Notes under the pieces: model-generated
What the model was told of the DNA's origin: nothing
Databases searched by the model: none
Seen by the model: only the letters and a program-made list of their open reading frames with translations
Shown here: in pieces, positions 11,811-23,107 of the stretch
Position numbering within the stretch: the first letter of the stretch is position 1
Layout of the letters: the number at the start of each line of letters is the position of its first letter
Position numbers and translations under genes: made by a program
Assembly: GCA_023101885.1 (NCBI GenBank)
Contig: JALPQD010000225.1
Coordinates: forward strand, 2,418,001 to 2,482,000
Reading direction: 5' to 3'
Length of the DNA stretch: 64,000 bases
Origin: Typhlomys cinereus
Taxonomy: Eukaryota > Chordata > Mammalia > Rodentia > Platacanthomyidae

Positions 11811-12439
11811 CTGTTTGAGAAGTGCCCAAGGTACCCATTGTGGCTTTGAATAGCCCCCAGTGAGTAAACCAAAGAGTAGAAAAGCTTCCCATCTCCTGTC
11901 TTACACCAGCTCCAAACACTATCTCTGGATGATGCTGTATCTCCTAAGATCTTGTCAAGGTAGACTTCATTCCAATGATAAGTAAGGAAAAACTCAGCTG
12001 ACCCAAGATGGGGATTGTCAAAAGTCGGTTGCTGGCTAATCATCCAGAAAAGTGATAGCCACCCAGGAACATAAGTAACAGTGGAATTTGTTTAGCAACC
12101 AATACAGACAATAAAAGTCAATGTAGAGCCAATCTCCCTTCCACAGAAAGTCAGCAGTACCATATTGGACACCCAGCTCCATGCTGCTACTCACAGCAGC
12201 CTCAGTAGTTTCTTTGTGTGTTAAGAACCTGCACTATGTTAAATTCAGCTTCTCAACTTCTTCACACAAAAGAATTTCAGGACAACCCAGTATGATACAG
12301 AGGTACTAGAAATAGAGGTACTCAGAGATAGAATGACACACATCCAGGTGTGAGTGTTGGCTTCTTAAGGGAGAGACATTCATCATCTTTACCATACTCA
12401 TATATATGATTTGCATAAGTTCTGAAGACTTTTTTCCAA
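11811..12439. other. unassigned sequence
   Basis: No supported gene or repeat; may include more decayed L1 3' UTR. Confidence 0.35.
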
Positions 12440-12835
12440 AGGTTGCAGGGATGGTTAGCATTAATTATCAAAATGACACTTAGAAGGCAAGCTTCTAGGC
12501 ACTTTAGAGAGAGGTGCTCTAGATGTAGGTGACCTGTGGGCTTGCCTGTGAAAGACTGTCATCAATTGGTGTAGGAAGGCCTAGCTCAGTGTGGCTTAAG
12601 AGCACAATCCTTTAGGCTAGAGTTATTGATTATGTAAAGATTGAGAGGGAGCAAACAAGCATGCACTGATTCCTTGCTCTTTACTCTTGCTGTGAATGTG
12701 GTATAACCAAGTTCTTTCTGTTGTAACTTGCCCACAATGATAGACTGTAGCATGAAATCGTGAGTCAGTTAAGCCTTTTCTTCCTCCAAGTTGCTTGGGT
12801 CAGGCATTTCTTTCAGCAACATACAATAAAACTAA
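12440..12835 (+). mobile_element. LTR-like repeat, family A
   Basis: Shares a common plan with copies at 17.5, 26.8 and 27.3 kb: 'gggatggttagca', then 'gggcttgcctgtgaaagact', 'caagcatgcactgattcctt', 'gctctttactcttgctgtga', 'aatgatagactgtagcatga' and the terminal 'aagttgcttgggtcaggcat' with 'tttcagcaac'. The layout (about 400 bp, polyadenylation-type end) fits a solo LTR of a rodent ERVL/MaLR-like family. The class assignment is tentative. Confidence 0.55.
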
Positions 12836-12939
12836 AAATGAGCTTCCTGAAAAGAATTTAAATGAAATCAAGAGTAATTACTAAAATGCATCAAGGAAGA
12901 CTGTTGCTGATATGGTAAAATTCTAAATCACCTATGTTC

Positions 12940-13320
12940 CAGAACCTGGGGATTACTGAAGGAATCCTGGGTGTCAACTGGACACACCTGGTATTAACTA
13001 AGATCAGCTGAGACCACCTGAAGAGATTATACCAGGCTTAGATCCCATCGGAACCTCCATAGATCTCATAGGAACCTCCCAGTAATGGACACATAAAAGC
13101 CACAGAGCAGATACACAGTGGAAGAGGAGACGCTCCAGGAATCCAGCCATGTGGAGGTCGCTGTGACTTAGCCTGACTGCCAGCTTCAGCCAGCAAACCA
13201 TGCTGCTTCTGCGGCCTTGAAAGACTGCATCTATTTCCCCTCTGGAGCTATAAGTTGAATAATCTCCCTTTCTCCCATAATTTTGGGTGCTCTTTCACAG
13301 AAATAGTGAAGAGTAACGGT
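12940..13320 (+). mobile_element. LTR-like repeat, family B-like
   Basis: The 3' half ('agccagcaaaccatgctgct', 'ctggagctataagttgaata', 'atctccctttctccca', 'tttcacagaaatagtgaag') follows the 3' half of the family B copies at 16.9 and 58.3 kb. The 5' half is diverged, so the start is approximate. Confidence 0.5.
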
Positions 13321-13508
13321 TAAGAGCATTTATTTACAAGCAAGACCTTGTAGTCAAGAGTGTGAGTGATTGTATCCTATAGCTATAAAATCATGTTTCA
13401 TGTTTAAGTTTTGTGTTTATTTGAAATCTAAATAGACATTATAGTTTTAAGATACATTTTTTAAGCTTTAACTTACCAGCTAAAGAAGGAACAAAAACCC
13501 GAGGTCTT

Positions 13509-13510
13509 AT

Positions 13511-13542
<32 letters not shown>

Positions 13543-13547
13543 TATAA
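13509..13547. repeat. (TA)n microsatellite
   Basis: Nearly uninterrupted TA dinucleotides with one C substitution near 13538. Confidence 0.95.
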
Positions 13548-13559
13548 AATAAGAACCAT

Positions 13560-15079
13560 ATAATTATTTGTAAGTAAGCGTAAATTACAAAGTGTGTAAG
13601 ATTGATTCATCTATCTGCAAGCATCTTTCTTTGTACCCCTGGCCTGTAACAGAAGAGGAATGCTGGACAGATGCACTAAGCCATATAATTATTACAGTGA
13701 AACCCATCTCAGCACTCTGCCATAAATATTGGCATACATTCATCTCCTAAATGTCAAAATCCTCAAATAGTGTATGAAACTACTCCAAAGAGAGAAGAAT
13801 CACAAGAAAAGTATCTTAGGGGGAAAAATATCAGAAAATGTCTTCCCTATAGGAGGCTTCTCCAGAGCAGAGTATCCTCCTCCCATGTTTGAGGGGGTCT
13901 TTGGAAGAGAAAAAGAGCTATAATAGGTAGACAGAGCCTCAAGTGTCTATAGATAGCCGATACCTTTAAATTCATTCTAAAAATGCAAATGCAACTAAGT
14001 TCTGAACTATGTAAGTAACTCAGGGAGTTAAAATATCAAGAAAAACCTTTGTGAGTTGTGGATAAAATGTCAGTTACAAAAGGGTTGAAAGCCCTGAACA
14101 GCAGAATTGATAGAAAAATAATACAACGGCCACAGGCAACATAAAAATGAAAACATTGTAAAAGACTCCTGTGGGAGGGAACTTTCCTAACCTGAACTTG
14201 TCAACATTTCTCGTGCATACCAGGATGCTTTTTGAAGTAGATGAATAAAAAAGACAGCAGACAGAAGAATTCATGTTACATTGATCCTCCAAAAAGTGAT
14301 TACAAATATCTAATTACTGATTTGTGTGGAAGCTAGGAAAAGAGGGATAACAATCATTTTTAGCTTTGTGAGCTGCTTTTATAATATTTATGCTTTATTC
14401 TTTAATTCATTTTAATCATATCATCTTTTTCCTCAAAAAGATTGAAAACATTTAAACAATTCAGTTTAGTAAATTGCAGAAGAAATGACTCAATGAGGTC
14501 ACTGATGTTTCCTGAGCACAGGTGACAACAGTGTAAATGCTTCACCAATAACAAGAGATGCTGAACTGTGGTTTCCAAATACCTGGTCATTGCAGCTATG
14601 GATACCTTTTGACTTCTGGAGCAAGTAGCCTGCTGATGACAAGACAGAAGGCAGGCTAGGTAGATATAAAGAGTTAAACCCTTGACTATCTCTGATACCA
14701 CAAAATTCTAATAAACACATGTTTTGTGTACAGAAACTGGAAAGAAAAGGATAGAGTCAAGTTAAATGGAAGAAGGTAGTGCTTAAACTGAATAAATAAC
14801 TCTCAAAAGCAGGGCCAGAGTGGAAGGTGCCTTTAGAAATAATGCCATGTTTTCCATAATCTCCTATGGTAGAGAGGCCTTTAATTAAAACACATTGGTT
14901 CCTTATGGTTGTAAGACTAACGGCCAGCATACTCTGATGTCCTTCCCTCCACTTCATATTTACCCACTAATATGAAGACTGGCATCACCACAATGTGTCT
15001 TTGGGTAGCAAGTAGGCTTTCTGGAATATTCCTATGTGGCCTTTTCCATGTGTACAGTTTTCATGGCCATACATTTGAC
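13560..15079. other. unassigned sequence
   Basis: About 1.5 kb with no supported gene or repeat. Minus-strand open frames of 99 and 73 codons overlap each other at 14402-14720 in different frames, as expected by chance. Confidence 0.4.
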
Positions 15080-15350
15080 ACTTACCTAAGGTCTACCTAC
15101 ATTTGTGGTTTCTAAAGTCAAGTTTGAATTTGTCATATTCTCTTCACATGCCTTCAGCAGCCTCATCCAATGTGTGCTCTTCTTTCAGCCATGTCCCCAC
15201 CCATGCTTCACTCAGTGAGTTGTAAGACAAGCATACACATGCTGAGTCTTGCAGAACCAAAGACATCTGTGTGCTATCTGTGTTCTTATGTGTCTGTGAC
15301 TTCCTAGCTTCACACATGGCTTGGTACATTGTAAGTGATGAATGAAAACA
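15080..15350 (+). mobile_element. L2 LINE 3' end (ancient), probable
   Basis: The end 'cacatggcttggtacattgt', then 'aagtgatgaatgaa', follows the L2 3' terminus (a 'gcacatagtaggcgctcaataa' equivalent and a TGAATGAA repeat). The preceding sequence has the L2-like order of Leu/Pro-rich C-terminal sequence, though heavily mutated. Confidence 0.5.
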
Positions 15351-15537
15351 AAATAAAGGAACTCAACATGTCTCTTTCCCTGGGGATTTATCAATGGAGA
15401 AAAACAAAGGTTAAAATTATAGATTTTTTGAATCCTAGTGGCCAGCAATTTCACTTGCGAAGGCTAGAGTCAACTTCTGATAGACTTGAAGGTCTGTTTT
15501 CTGTTGCATGTGCTCCAGTGATCCTCAATTTATCTTG

Positions 15538-15540
<3 letters not shown>

Positions 15541-15581
<41 letters not shown>
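15541..15581. repeat. (TG)n microsatellite
   Basis: About 20 uninterrupted TG units, followed by imperfect TG-rich sequence to 15622. Confidence 0.97.
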
Positions 15582-15583
<2 letters not shown>

Positions 15584-16394
15584 TGAGTATGTGTGCACAC
15601 ATGTGTGTATAGTGTGTGCACGACTGGTATAACTTGATTTCCCTACATCTTTCATTTTTAAACCCTGTACTATCCATCAAGTCTATTCTTGTCCCAAATT
15701 CATTTTTGTTCTTCTAAAATAATAAATTTATCACTTAGTCCACTTATCACTTATCTGTTATTAACTCAACAAATATTTATTAGTATTTAACATTTCACAA
15801 GAAAATTACCAAGTATAGGCTAGGTGAGCAGTCTTGTCTGCTCTGAAATTATTTGATCTCAGGGTCATTTGATGAATTCAGTCTACACATTAAGTTTCAG
15901 TTTCAGTGCTTAGCAATTGGATTCATCTGGAACAGGGCTCTGAAAAGACGTTGAAACCAGTCTTCAAAATTATAGTTTCAGCGGGAAAGGGTTTAAGCCA
16001 GAACAAGAATGCCATCCCAATTCTAAATGGGCTGCGTCAGGAGTATGTGGGTTCTTACCTTGGCCCTGAACTGCCTTGAGTGGCTCATGGTCTTCAGCTC
16101 TGTGTTCTGTGCATAGTATCTGCTTCATTAAGATATTTAATGAATATTCATACTAAACTTAGAATTTGAAGACAGACACATAAATTAAATCAAAATACAT
16201 GGGAACATATATGTACTTTTTTTCTCGAGTTTCTTTCCTCTCAATTATTTGGATATTTTAAGTGTAGGTTCCCCTGGGGAGAATTACATATATCCAAAGA
16301 CACACTAAAATCTTTCAATAAGGTTACAATCGTAGATTTGTTAAATTTCATATGATTAGGTAATTGAGATATTTCTTTTTCTCTTTTTTTACAA
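15582..16394. other. unassigned sequence with a possible MIR
   Basis: 'ttaactcaacaaatatttat' with 'tagtatttaac' at about 15760-15800 resembles the MIR core start ('attcaacaaatatttattgagc'). The rest is unassigned. Confidence 0.35.
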
Positions 16395-16860
16395 GCAGCA
16401 TTTATTTATTTTTAATTAATGGCTTATTGAGACACAAACATATAGCACAAAGTTTAAATTTGAAAATGTATTTGTCAGTGGTTTATAAGATACTCACAAA
16501 GTTGGGTATCTATTGCCACATTTAATTCAAAAAAAGATTTTGGCACCCTAAAAATAGGTCTCACCTCAAATAACTATTATTCTTCCTTCTCTTCTCTTTT
16601 CAGTCTCTGGCAGCTACTACACTCTCTGTAGGTTGCTTACTAAGAATTTTATATGTATGCGTCCTCACAGTACTGTTATTAGTGTCTAGCCTCAGTCACT
16701 TGATATGCTGTATCCAGATCCCATCTATTTGCAGCATGCATCAAAACTCCATTTCTTTTAATGACACTATTTCATTGTACAGATGAGTTATAAATTGATC
16801 ATTAGTTTCTCATCATAATGAATATGCACTTTGTTAAAGACATTTGCTTTCAATTAGCCC
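16395..16860 (-). mobile_element. ancient L1M 3' UTR and ORF2 end, antisense
   Basis: Antisense of the mammal-wide L1M 3' UTR: 'cttattgagacacaaacata', 'gtcagtggtttataaga', 'actcacaaagttgggtatct', 'tctggcagctactacactct', 'cagcatgcatcaaaactcca' and 'ctatttcattgtacagatga' occur in the order of the known element. The age predates rodents. Confidence 0.75.
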
Positions 16861-16910
16861 AAGAGTAAGGTTAACAAGCTTTGTTTTTATCAATTGTCAA
16901 GCCATAGTGT

Positions 16911-17268
16911 CATGGTTTGAAATGCGAGCTGTTACCTGCAGGTTTATGTGTTTTAATCTTTAATTGTTCGGGAAGGCGTGTCACCTTTAAGAGGTGGAGA
17001 TTTGCTGGAGGAAGACCATTCATGGGCTTTGAGGTGGATTAGCTCCACCCTACTTCTAGGAGAAGACTGCTCTTACAGTTAGCAGTCTTGCAGCTCTCAG
17101 CCTCCATGAAGAACATTACTTAGACCACCACCAGCTTCTGCAAGTCAATCATGCTTTTTCTGCCTTTCTACCTCCCCCTGAAACCATAGCTAAATAAATC
17201 TCCTTTCTCCCTTACCTTGTTTGACTTTGGGTGGTATTTCACAGCAACGGAAAAGAGTAACCAGTATA
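16911..17268 (+). mobile_element. LTR-like repeat, family B (MaLR-like)
   Basis: Starts 'tgtcatggtttgaaatgcga' and ends with 'aaataaatctcctttctccc', then 'ttgacttt', 'tttcacagcaacggaaaaga' and 'gtaacca'. It has a polyadenylation signal AATAAA near 17191, about 75 bp before the end. Length 358 bp. It is best read as a solo LTR without internal sequence. Confidence 0.65.
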
Positions 17269-17677
17269 CTTAGCTTTCCAAAGAACTCTCAAAAGAGTCA
17301 AGGGGAAACACAAGCAAATAACTCACCCATATTTTAATTATATTGTTCCTCAGTGGTGAGTTCTAACTTGTCTTTCCTTGGTCATGACCATGCTGAAAAT
17401 TGAGTTGTAAGAACACAGATAAGGAAAGTCTCACATGGATCTTGTGTGCTCTCTATTGGAAACAATAAAGGGACAGGAAATAAAGCAAAGAAAGGGATCC
17501 CTTGTGATGGTCAGTAATAATTGTCAAGTTGATACCTCAGAGGCAATACTGCAGGTGCACCTAAGAATTTTCTAGTTTGAGATAGGCCTCTAGGCATACT
17601 AGTGTGAGATTGCCTAAATTGTATTAACTGATGTAGAAAAATACAGGCCATTGTGGGCAGGGTATTCAAGACTTTAT

Positions 17678-18007
17678 AAGAATGACAAGTCGGGCTGGAG
17701 AGGTGGCTCAGGGGTTAAGCCTCCGCCTTGTAGGCGGACGGTCCCGAGTTCGGATCTCAGATCCCACGTACAGACGCCAGGCGGAAGCGGGGGTGGCCTG
17801 CGCTTCTGGCCCTGGTAGGGCGGAGACTGTGAATCCCGGGGCAGAAGGAGGTGGAGGCGTCCATGGTGGTTCGCAAATTCGTCCGTGGTTCTACACAGAC
17901 ACACACACACACACACACACACGCGCGCACACGCACGAGCACATACACACACACGTACGCAGTTGAATAAATAATAATACAAAAAAAAAAAAAAAAGAAT
18001 GACAAGT
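17678..18007 (+). mobile_element. young B2-headed tRNA-derived SINE with TSD
   Basis: The element runs 17691-17994 and is flanked by the 13-bp direct repeat AAGAATGACAAGT (17678-17690 and 17995-18007). The head 'gggctggagaggtggctcag' is B2-like. Polymerase III box A is TGGCTCAGGGG at 17704-17714 and the box B equivalent is AGTTCGGATCT at 17747-17757. A tRNA-like stem (ccgcc/ggcgg around 17723-17736) is intact. A GC-rich body follows ('gccaggcggaagcggg', 'ccctggtagggcggag'), then a (CA)n run at 17898-17930 and the A-rich tail 'ttgaataaataata' plus poly(A). Copies occur at 23.1, 23.9, 53.6 and 61.9 kb. Confidence 0.93.
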
Positions 18008-18387
18008 GCACTGGGCACTATTGACCTCACAAAGTCTAGCATATGCTAAAGGCACCAAGATCCGGCACCAAGATCTTGGAGGCAAGGGATTGACAGCCAC
18101 AGTAGTGTTCCTATGCTTAAGGGGAACACAGGAAAGGGTTCAGGGAAATGCCACTGGGTCCTTGTACGTCATCGGAGAGGAGGGCCCAGAGGAGAGTCAG
18201 GCATGCACAAGAAAGGACTCTGGGAATTGGGGCGGGAGGCACGGGGGGGATGGGGAGGGAGGGGAGAGGGGAGGGGGAGCAAGGGGTTGGGGGGGAGGAG
18301 GAGGGAGGGAGGGAACTGGTGTACCTATTAAGTTTGTATGAGCTGAAATAAAAATAAAAAATGTATTTTTTAAGAATGACAAGTGCA
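17995..18387 (+). mobile_element. L1 3' UTR fragment with TSD
   Basis: About 360 bp of L1 3' UTR (18011-18371): 'gtctagcatatgctaaaggc', 'gcaagggattgacagccaca', 'cttaaggggaacacagg', a G-rich tract (18228-18312) and the terminal 'tattaagtttgtatgagctg' with an A-rich tail. It is flanked by AAGAATGACAAGTGCA at 17995-18010 and 18372-18387. Insertion is therefore independent of, and at the same nick site as, the adjacent SINE. Confidence 0.92.
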
Positions 18388-18577
18388 GAGCACAACAAAG
18401 CTTAATATGCCTTGACTCTTTTCCTCTTGCTGTGATGTGATATGATCGGCTGTTTAAAGTCCCTGCTGCTGTGGCTTCCCTATAATGATGGACCGTAACC
18501 TGGCACTGTGAGTCAACCAAACCTTTTCTCTCCTATGTTGCTTAGATTGGGTATTTGTTGCAATGATATCTAGTAAA

Positions 18578-18819
18578 ATTAAAATCAAATGGACGAGTAC
18601 TGAGTTTCATATATATGGCCAGGAAGCTATTAGACTTTGGCAAAATTGTTGATAATTTTCTTTATTTCTTCCTCATTTCCTTGGAACCTGTACTTTTCCT
18701 TCCTTACCTCACAGAAATAATGCTTTTACCAGGAATATAGGAGTCAATTTCCTTGTGATTATCAAAGCATTTAAGGATACCAATTCTGGAGCTGAATTTG
18801 GAATTTTTTGTACCAGTTA
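18578..18819. other. probable further L1 3' UTR, antisense
   Basis: Likely a continuation of the old L1 3' UTR on its right, but I cannot align it block by block. Confidence 0.3.
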
Positions 18820-19080
18820 TTGGTGCTGGCATTAATTTCTATTCACTACCAAAAGATATTTTTCTGACCAAGACTGAGAACAACACTGGCCTATGGATAT
18901 AAATACAAATATTTAGAAGACATTTCAACATATCTATTTAATAAAACAAGTTTAGTAAATTCCTTACTGTGGCCTGTGAATTTTCTATGCACAGGACATT
19001 TGACCAGGTTGCAGACTCTAGCATGAAATCCCTCATGTAGAGGTTCAACTCTAAGAAGAAAGCAATTACTGACCTTCTAA
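18820..19080 (-). mobile_element. old Lx-type L1 3' UTR fragment, antisense
   Basis: 'ttctgaccaagactgagaac', 'aacactggcctatggatata', 'aatacaaatatttagaagac', 'gaccaggttgcagactctag' and 'catgaaatccctcatgtaga' follow the published mouse L1/Lx 3' UTR order in antisense, as recalled from memory of that family. No ends recognised. Confidence 0.65.
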
Positions 19081-19414
19081 GACTCTTGAGAGTGAATAAA
19101 GATGGTACTTTACAAATGTATCATTTTTCTATTAATGTGACTTCTTAAGCTTTCTCTTTTCCTGTTTTTCCTTAGTGGGTTTCATGCATAATTCATGTCC
19201 ATGATGGTAGAAAGAGAATAGTGGGGTAAAAGGACATATGTAGACTCCACATATCTGACTGTCATTCACTGTTGTCCCCACTCTCCACATAGCATTGATT
19301 CTTCAATATTTAAGGGAAGGGGCTTGTCTTTTTCCATTATATGAAACTGAGTATTGAGAAAGCATGACACCGCATGAAAATAAATACAGAAGTTCAAGCA
19401 AGGGACAGTTTCAA

Positions 19415-19552
19415 GTTACATGTTTCATGGGTAAGGTTCAGAGTCTTTGTGGGTTGCTGTCATGGTTTGAAATGTGTCCCCCAGTTGCATGTTTCATGGG
19501 TAAGGTTCAGAGTCTTTGTGGGTTGCTGTCATGGTTTGAAATGTGTCCCCCA
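19415..19552. repeat. 69-bp tandem duplication
   Basis: Two head-to-tail copies (19415-19483 and 19484-19552) that differ at one position seen by eye (gttAcat versus gttGcat). Each unit contains non-LTR flank plus the first 23 or so bases of the family B LTR ('tgtcatggtttgaaatgtgt'). Confidence 0.95.
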
Positions 19553-19880
19553 CAGACTCATGTGTTTGGGAAGGTCATGGCATCTTCATGAGGTAGAACC
19601 TTCTAGAGGAAGACAGTCAAAGCAGGTGGGCCTTGAGGTGGATTAGCTCTACTCTACTTCCAGAAAAGGTCTTCTCTTGCAGTTGGCAGTTTTGCAGCTC
19701 TCAGCTTCCTTGATGTAATCTGGCCTGTCTCCAGCTTCTGCCAGCCAGCCATGCCTTTTTTTCTCTTAAAGAACTTCATTTCCCTTATGGAACTGTAAGC
19801 AAAATAAATCTCTCTTTTCTCTCTTTAAGTTGCTTGACTTTTGGTGTTCTCTCATAACAATGGATAAGAATAATAGGTAC
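19461..19880 (+). mobile_element. LTR-like repeat, family B, head duplicated
   Basis: The intact copy begins at 19528 ('tgtcatggtttgaaatgtgt', 'cccccacagactcatgtgtt'), and continues 'tgaggtggattagctctact', 'ttgcagctctcagcttcctt', 'gccagccagccatgcc', 'gtaagcaaaataaatctctc' and 'acaatggataagaataa'. An extra head copy at 19459-19483 comes from the 69-bp duplication. Confidence 0.65.
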
Positions 19881-20689
19881 AGGTGCATAGGTTGCTTTCC
19901 TAGATTCTACACACTCTTCTTTATTTTTTATTTTATTATTTTTGACCATGCATCATGTTAAAGCACACAGTACCAGACATATGTCTCTATTTTGTATACA
20001 AACGTCCTTTTATATGGCCTGTAGATGGATTTAGAAGAGATTTAAATGTTCATGGCATCTATTAAAGATGCTCCGATTCAGTACAAAACATAGATGCTCT
20101 TCCTGAACTTCAGAGCAAATCATGCTAAAAATTACATTTTAATCTCTCTTGAAGATAGAATCCACACATTTTACCACAGATAAAATCCCACACATTTTAC
20201 AGGGGAAAGGGACAGAGTGTGACAGTGATTACCAGAAGATCCAGTTTTCTCAAACTGCTGCTCTGAACCACAGGGAGTAGTAATATGCAAGGACTCACAG
20301 TGTCTTCAGCAGTGATTGATGTCAGCAATGGGATTTCTGGTAAAGAACTGTGAGGTCAGGCCTGTTTCCCCAGATGTGCTGATCATCTTCAAGTAGCCTT
20401 TGTGAACTAAGAATATCCCTCTGTTTCTATCTGACTAACAGCTACAGTGGACTCTGTTGGTAGTCCTCAGGAGCCTTAGAGTAGCCTTATAGGCATAAGA
20501 AAAAACTTACAACTTGAGATCATCCATGTACCAGAAAAAGTAATAAGAAATGCTATTTTTAAAAGTTAGTTGCATGTAAGGATACTTTTCTATCAATTAA
20601 TGGTATGAATGCCAAGACCTAATGTTACCTTAGAAACTGACAGTAAGGACATTCAAGGGGTTAACCAACAACAAGGACTTTTATATGCA
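19881..20689. other. unassigned sequence
   Basis: A T-rich start (19918-19945) is followed by unique-looking sequence. No gene or repeat supported. Confidence 0.35.
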
Positions 20690-21205
20690 AGGAAAACATG
20701 CAAGATCCTGCAGACATGACACAACCAATACACCATGAACTCAGTCAGCTGTGGACACCTACGCTGGGTGTCAGAAGATTGGTCCAGTCAACAGTCAGAC
20801 AACAAAGTGTGCAAATCCTCCTCCTTACTACTCAATTAGGGGCTACTCATAGATTCTCAGGAGACCAGTCACTGACTTTAGTTGTGTATGCACTGCTAAG
20901 CCCACAAAGTTCCAGCGGATATTTCCAAGCCCATGGTCGTGCAAATGGCCCTGGTTGCATTCAGTGAATCAAACAAAACAAAGCATAGACACATGAATGG
21001 AAAGAAGGGTGTTATGGGAAAGAATAAATATAACTGAGGGTGGAAGAGGGGAGTGGGGTGCAAGTAGTTGATATGCTTCACATACATGTGAAATTCACAG
21101 ATACACATGCTGGTAAAATAGGGAGGGGCAGGGATAAGAATGTTCAGGTTGTATTACCTACATATGTGAAATTGTCAAAGAACTAATTTAATACAAAATT
21201 TCTAA
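20690..21205 (+). mobile_element. old L1 3' UTR
   Basis: 'aagatcctgcagacatgaca' with 'acaaccaatacaccatgaac', then a purine-rich stretch ('ggaagagaataaatataactgaggg...ggaagaggggagtggggtg' region, 21001-21060) and the terminal 'gtgaaattgtcaaagaacta' are arranged as in older rodent L1 3' UTRs. Two short A-rich tails near 21120 and 21200 suggest a complex or partly duplicated end. Confidence 0.55.
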
Positions 21206-23100
21206 AAGTCAGTTGCATGTAACCATTGATACCGTGGACTTGAATCAAAAATATGCTCTCATTCCTGTGACGGTCCTCACTGTCGTGCTGTATTTGTGCA
21301 TTTGGTAAAAGTCTGTTTTTACACTTCAATATCTCCAAACCTCTCTTCTAGATCTGTTTGTCTCAAATTAAGAACAGTAGTTGCCTGCCAAAAGCTAATG
21401 AGTATATTTTAATTAATGTTAGAAAAGTCCCTTAATTTGCAAACACAGATATTTTGAAATTATGTCTCATAAAATGGGAACAGTCTTAAACAGATTTTGC
21501 ATTCATGGGGATGTTTTCTTCACATCTTGAGTTTTTATTCCCAAGACTTTGAGGCACTATGAAGAAATCATGGCCTGTTTCTTAGAAGAAATGTGAGTTG
21601 CTGAGATACTTCATCTCACTCTGATAAGAAAGCCAACCAAAGGCCATGCAGAATCTAGCTGCTGTTCTAGTCTTGTAAAAAATAAATAAATAAATAAACC
21701 TCACATTAAACTCTATTACCACAAGTTCCAAACTTGTCCTGATTCTTCCAAATTAAAGTCCTGTTTCATTCTTATTTGACTTTTCAAGGTGACACTTCAT
21801 AATTCCTTATCACTTTCTAGGACTAAGAGAAAGCCAAAGTTTATCTCTCATTCACCCAGGGCAATGTGTGGTGTTACCCAGGAATTAATTCATTTGTCTG
21901 TGGCAAGAACTACTACAGATTTCCCACAGACTACTCTCCACGTGCTTATGGTTTAAGACCCCTCTTAAAAGGCCCAGTATGACTATATCCTCATTTGTAG
22001 AATTTGTGAACACATGGCCTTACATAGGCAAAGGTTCTACACATGTGATAAAGAATCTTGAGCTATGAAGGTCTTCCTAAGCTACCTCGGCTGGCCAAAT
22101 GGAATTTAAAGATACCAAAATGAGAGAAAGAGAGAGAGAGAATGAGAATTGTAACCTAGTTCTGAAGGTCAAGGAAGGAACCCTGGAGTCTTCGAGGTTG
22201 GTAAAGTAAGGAAGCGGATGCATTGTGGAGTCTAAAGGAGCAAAACTACCAGTGTGTCAATATGATTTCAAGAGCTGGGAATTAATGAGGTGAAACTGTT
22301 TTCACCCACTAACTGTGCAGTGATTTATTATAACAACAGTGGCCATAGAAGAATTAAGATATTCCTCCCGAGCACAGAGCGGAGCTGCGTTTTATCAACT
22401 TTTATGCACCAGGATGTATCCATGAAACAGTTCTAGGCCATGTAGTGGAGTGAGTGCAATCCTTCCAGGCTAGGCTAAATAAGTCCTTTCTGAGAATCCT
22501 TCCTGATCTTTTTCCTTCTATAAATGTTGCATCAAACACAGATGATCATGCCTTCCTGAATCCACCATGGATCTGCACAGGATTGACTCATAAGCAAATA
22601 TCAAATTCTTTTATGTTAAGACACTAAGATTTTAAGTATGTTTGTCACACAGTAGCTATTTGATCTTGACTTGTGTGCCACTGAATTCATCATTTCTGGC
22701 AAAGATTCATTGAACAAATACTTATTAAAAACTTACAGTACCTTATTGGCTGGAATAATGTTTTTGACATTGTAGTAGAAGCCAAAATAAATCATGTGCA
22801 AATGGGCAGGAAGCTTGTTATAAGGTAACATAAAAACTCCAACTCCATGCAATGGAAACATAGAGCTGCCAAACTTTCTTCTTGGATCCTTCCTCACTTA
22901 GAAGTATATCTTCTTATAGTAGTGTCTCTGTTTGGAAATATAGCTAAGGCAGAATAAAAAAGTAGGCGAAACTAAGGGAACATGGGGATGTAAAATGATC
23001 CCTGAATCTAATTGAGGCCTCTCTCAAGCTAAGAATCAACAATTCCAATACAATTTACAACTGGAAATACTACTTCAAATATCTACACATAAAAAGAAAT
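21206..23100. other. unassigned sequence with a possible MIR
   Basis: 22695-22790 ('aaagattcattgaacaaata', 'cttattaaaaacttacag') resembles the MIR core region. A short (GA)n run lies at 22122-22141 and (AATA)n at 21680-21699. Nothing else recognised. Confidence 0.4.
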
Positions 23101-23107
23101 ATTACAT

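Larger units (their letters stand above)
17500..18577 (+). mobile_element. LTR-like repeat, family A, split by two insertions
   Basis: The left part is 17500-17690 ('gatggtcagtaataattgtc', 'taggcctctaggcatact', 'gtgagattgcctaaattg'). The right part is 18388-18577 ('cttaatatgccttgactctt', 'aatgatggaccgtaacctgg', 'cactgtgagtcaacc', 'ttgcttagattgggtatttg'). Together they make one copy of the family seen at 12.4 and 27.3 kb. A SINE and an L1 3' end lie between, each bounded by copies of the same 13-16 bp target sequence. Confidence 0.6.

Noticed and set aside
17674..18042. 122-codon minus-strand open frame with Cys/Val-rich segment
   Set aside because: It is the antisense translation of a SINE and its (CA)n tail.
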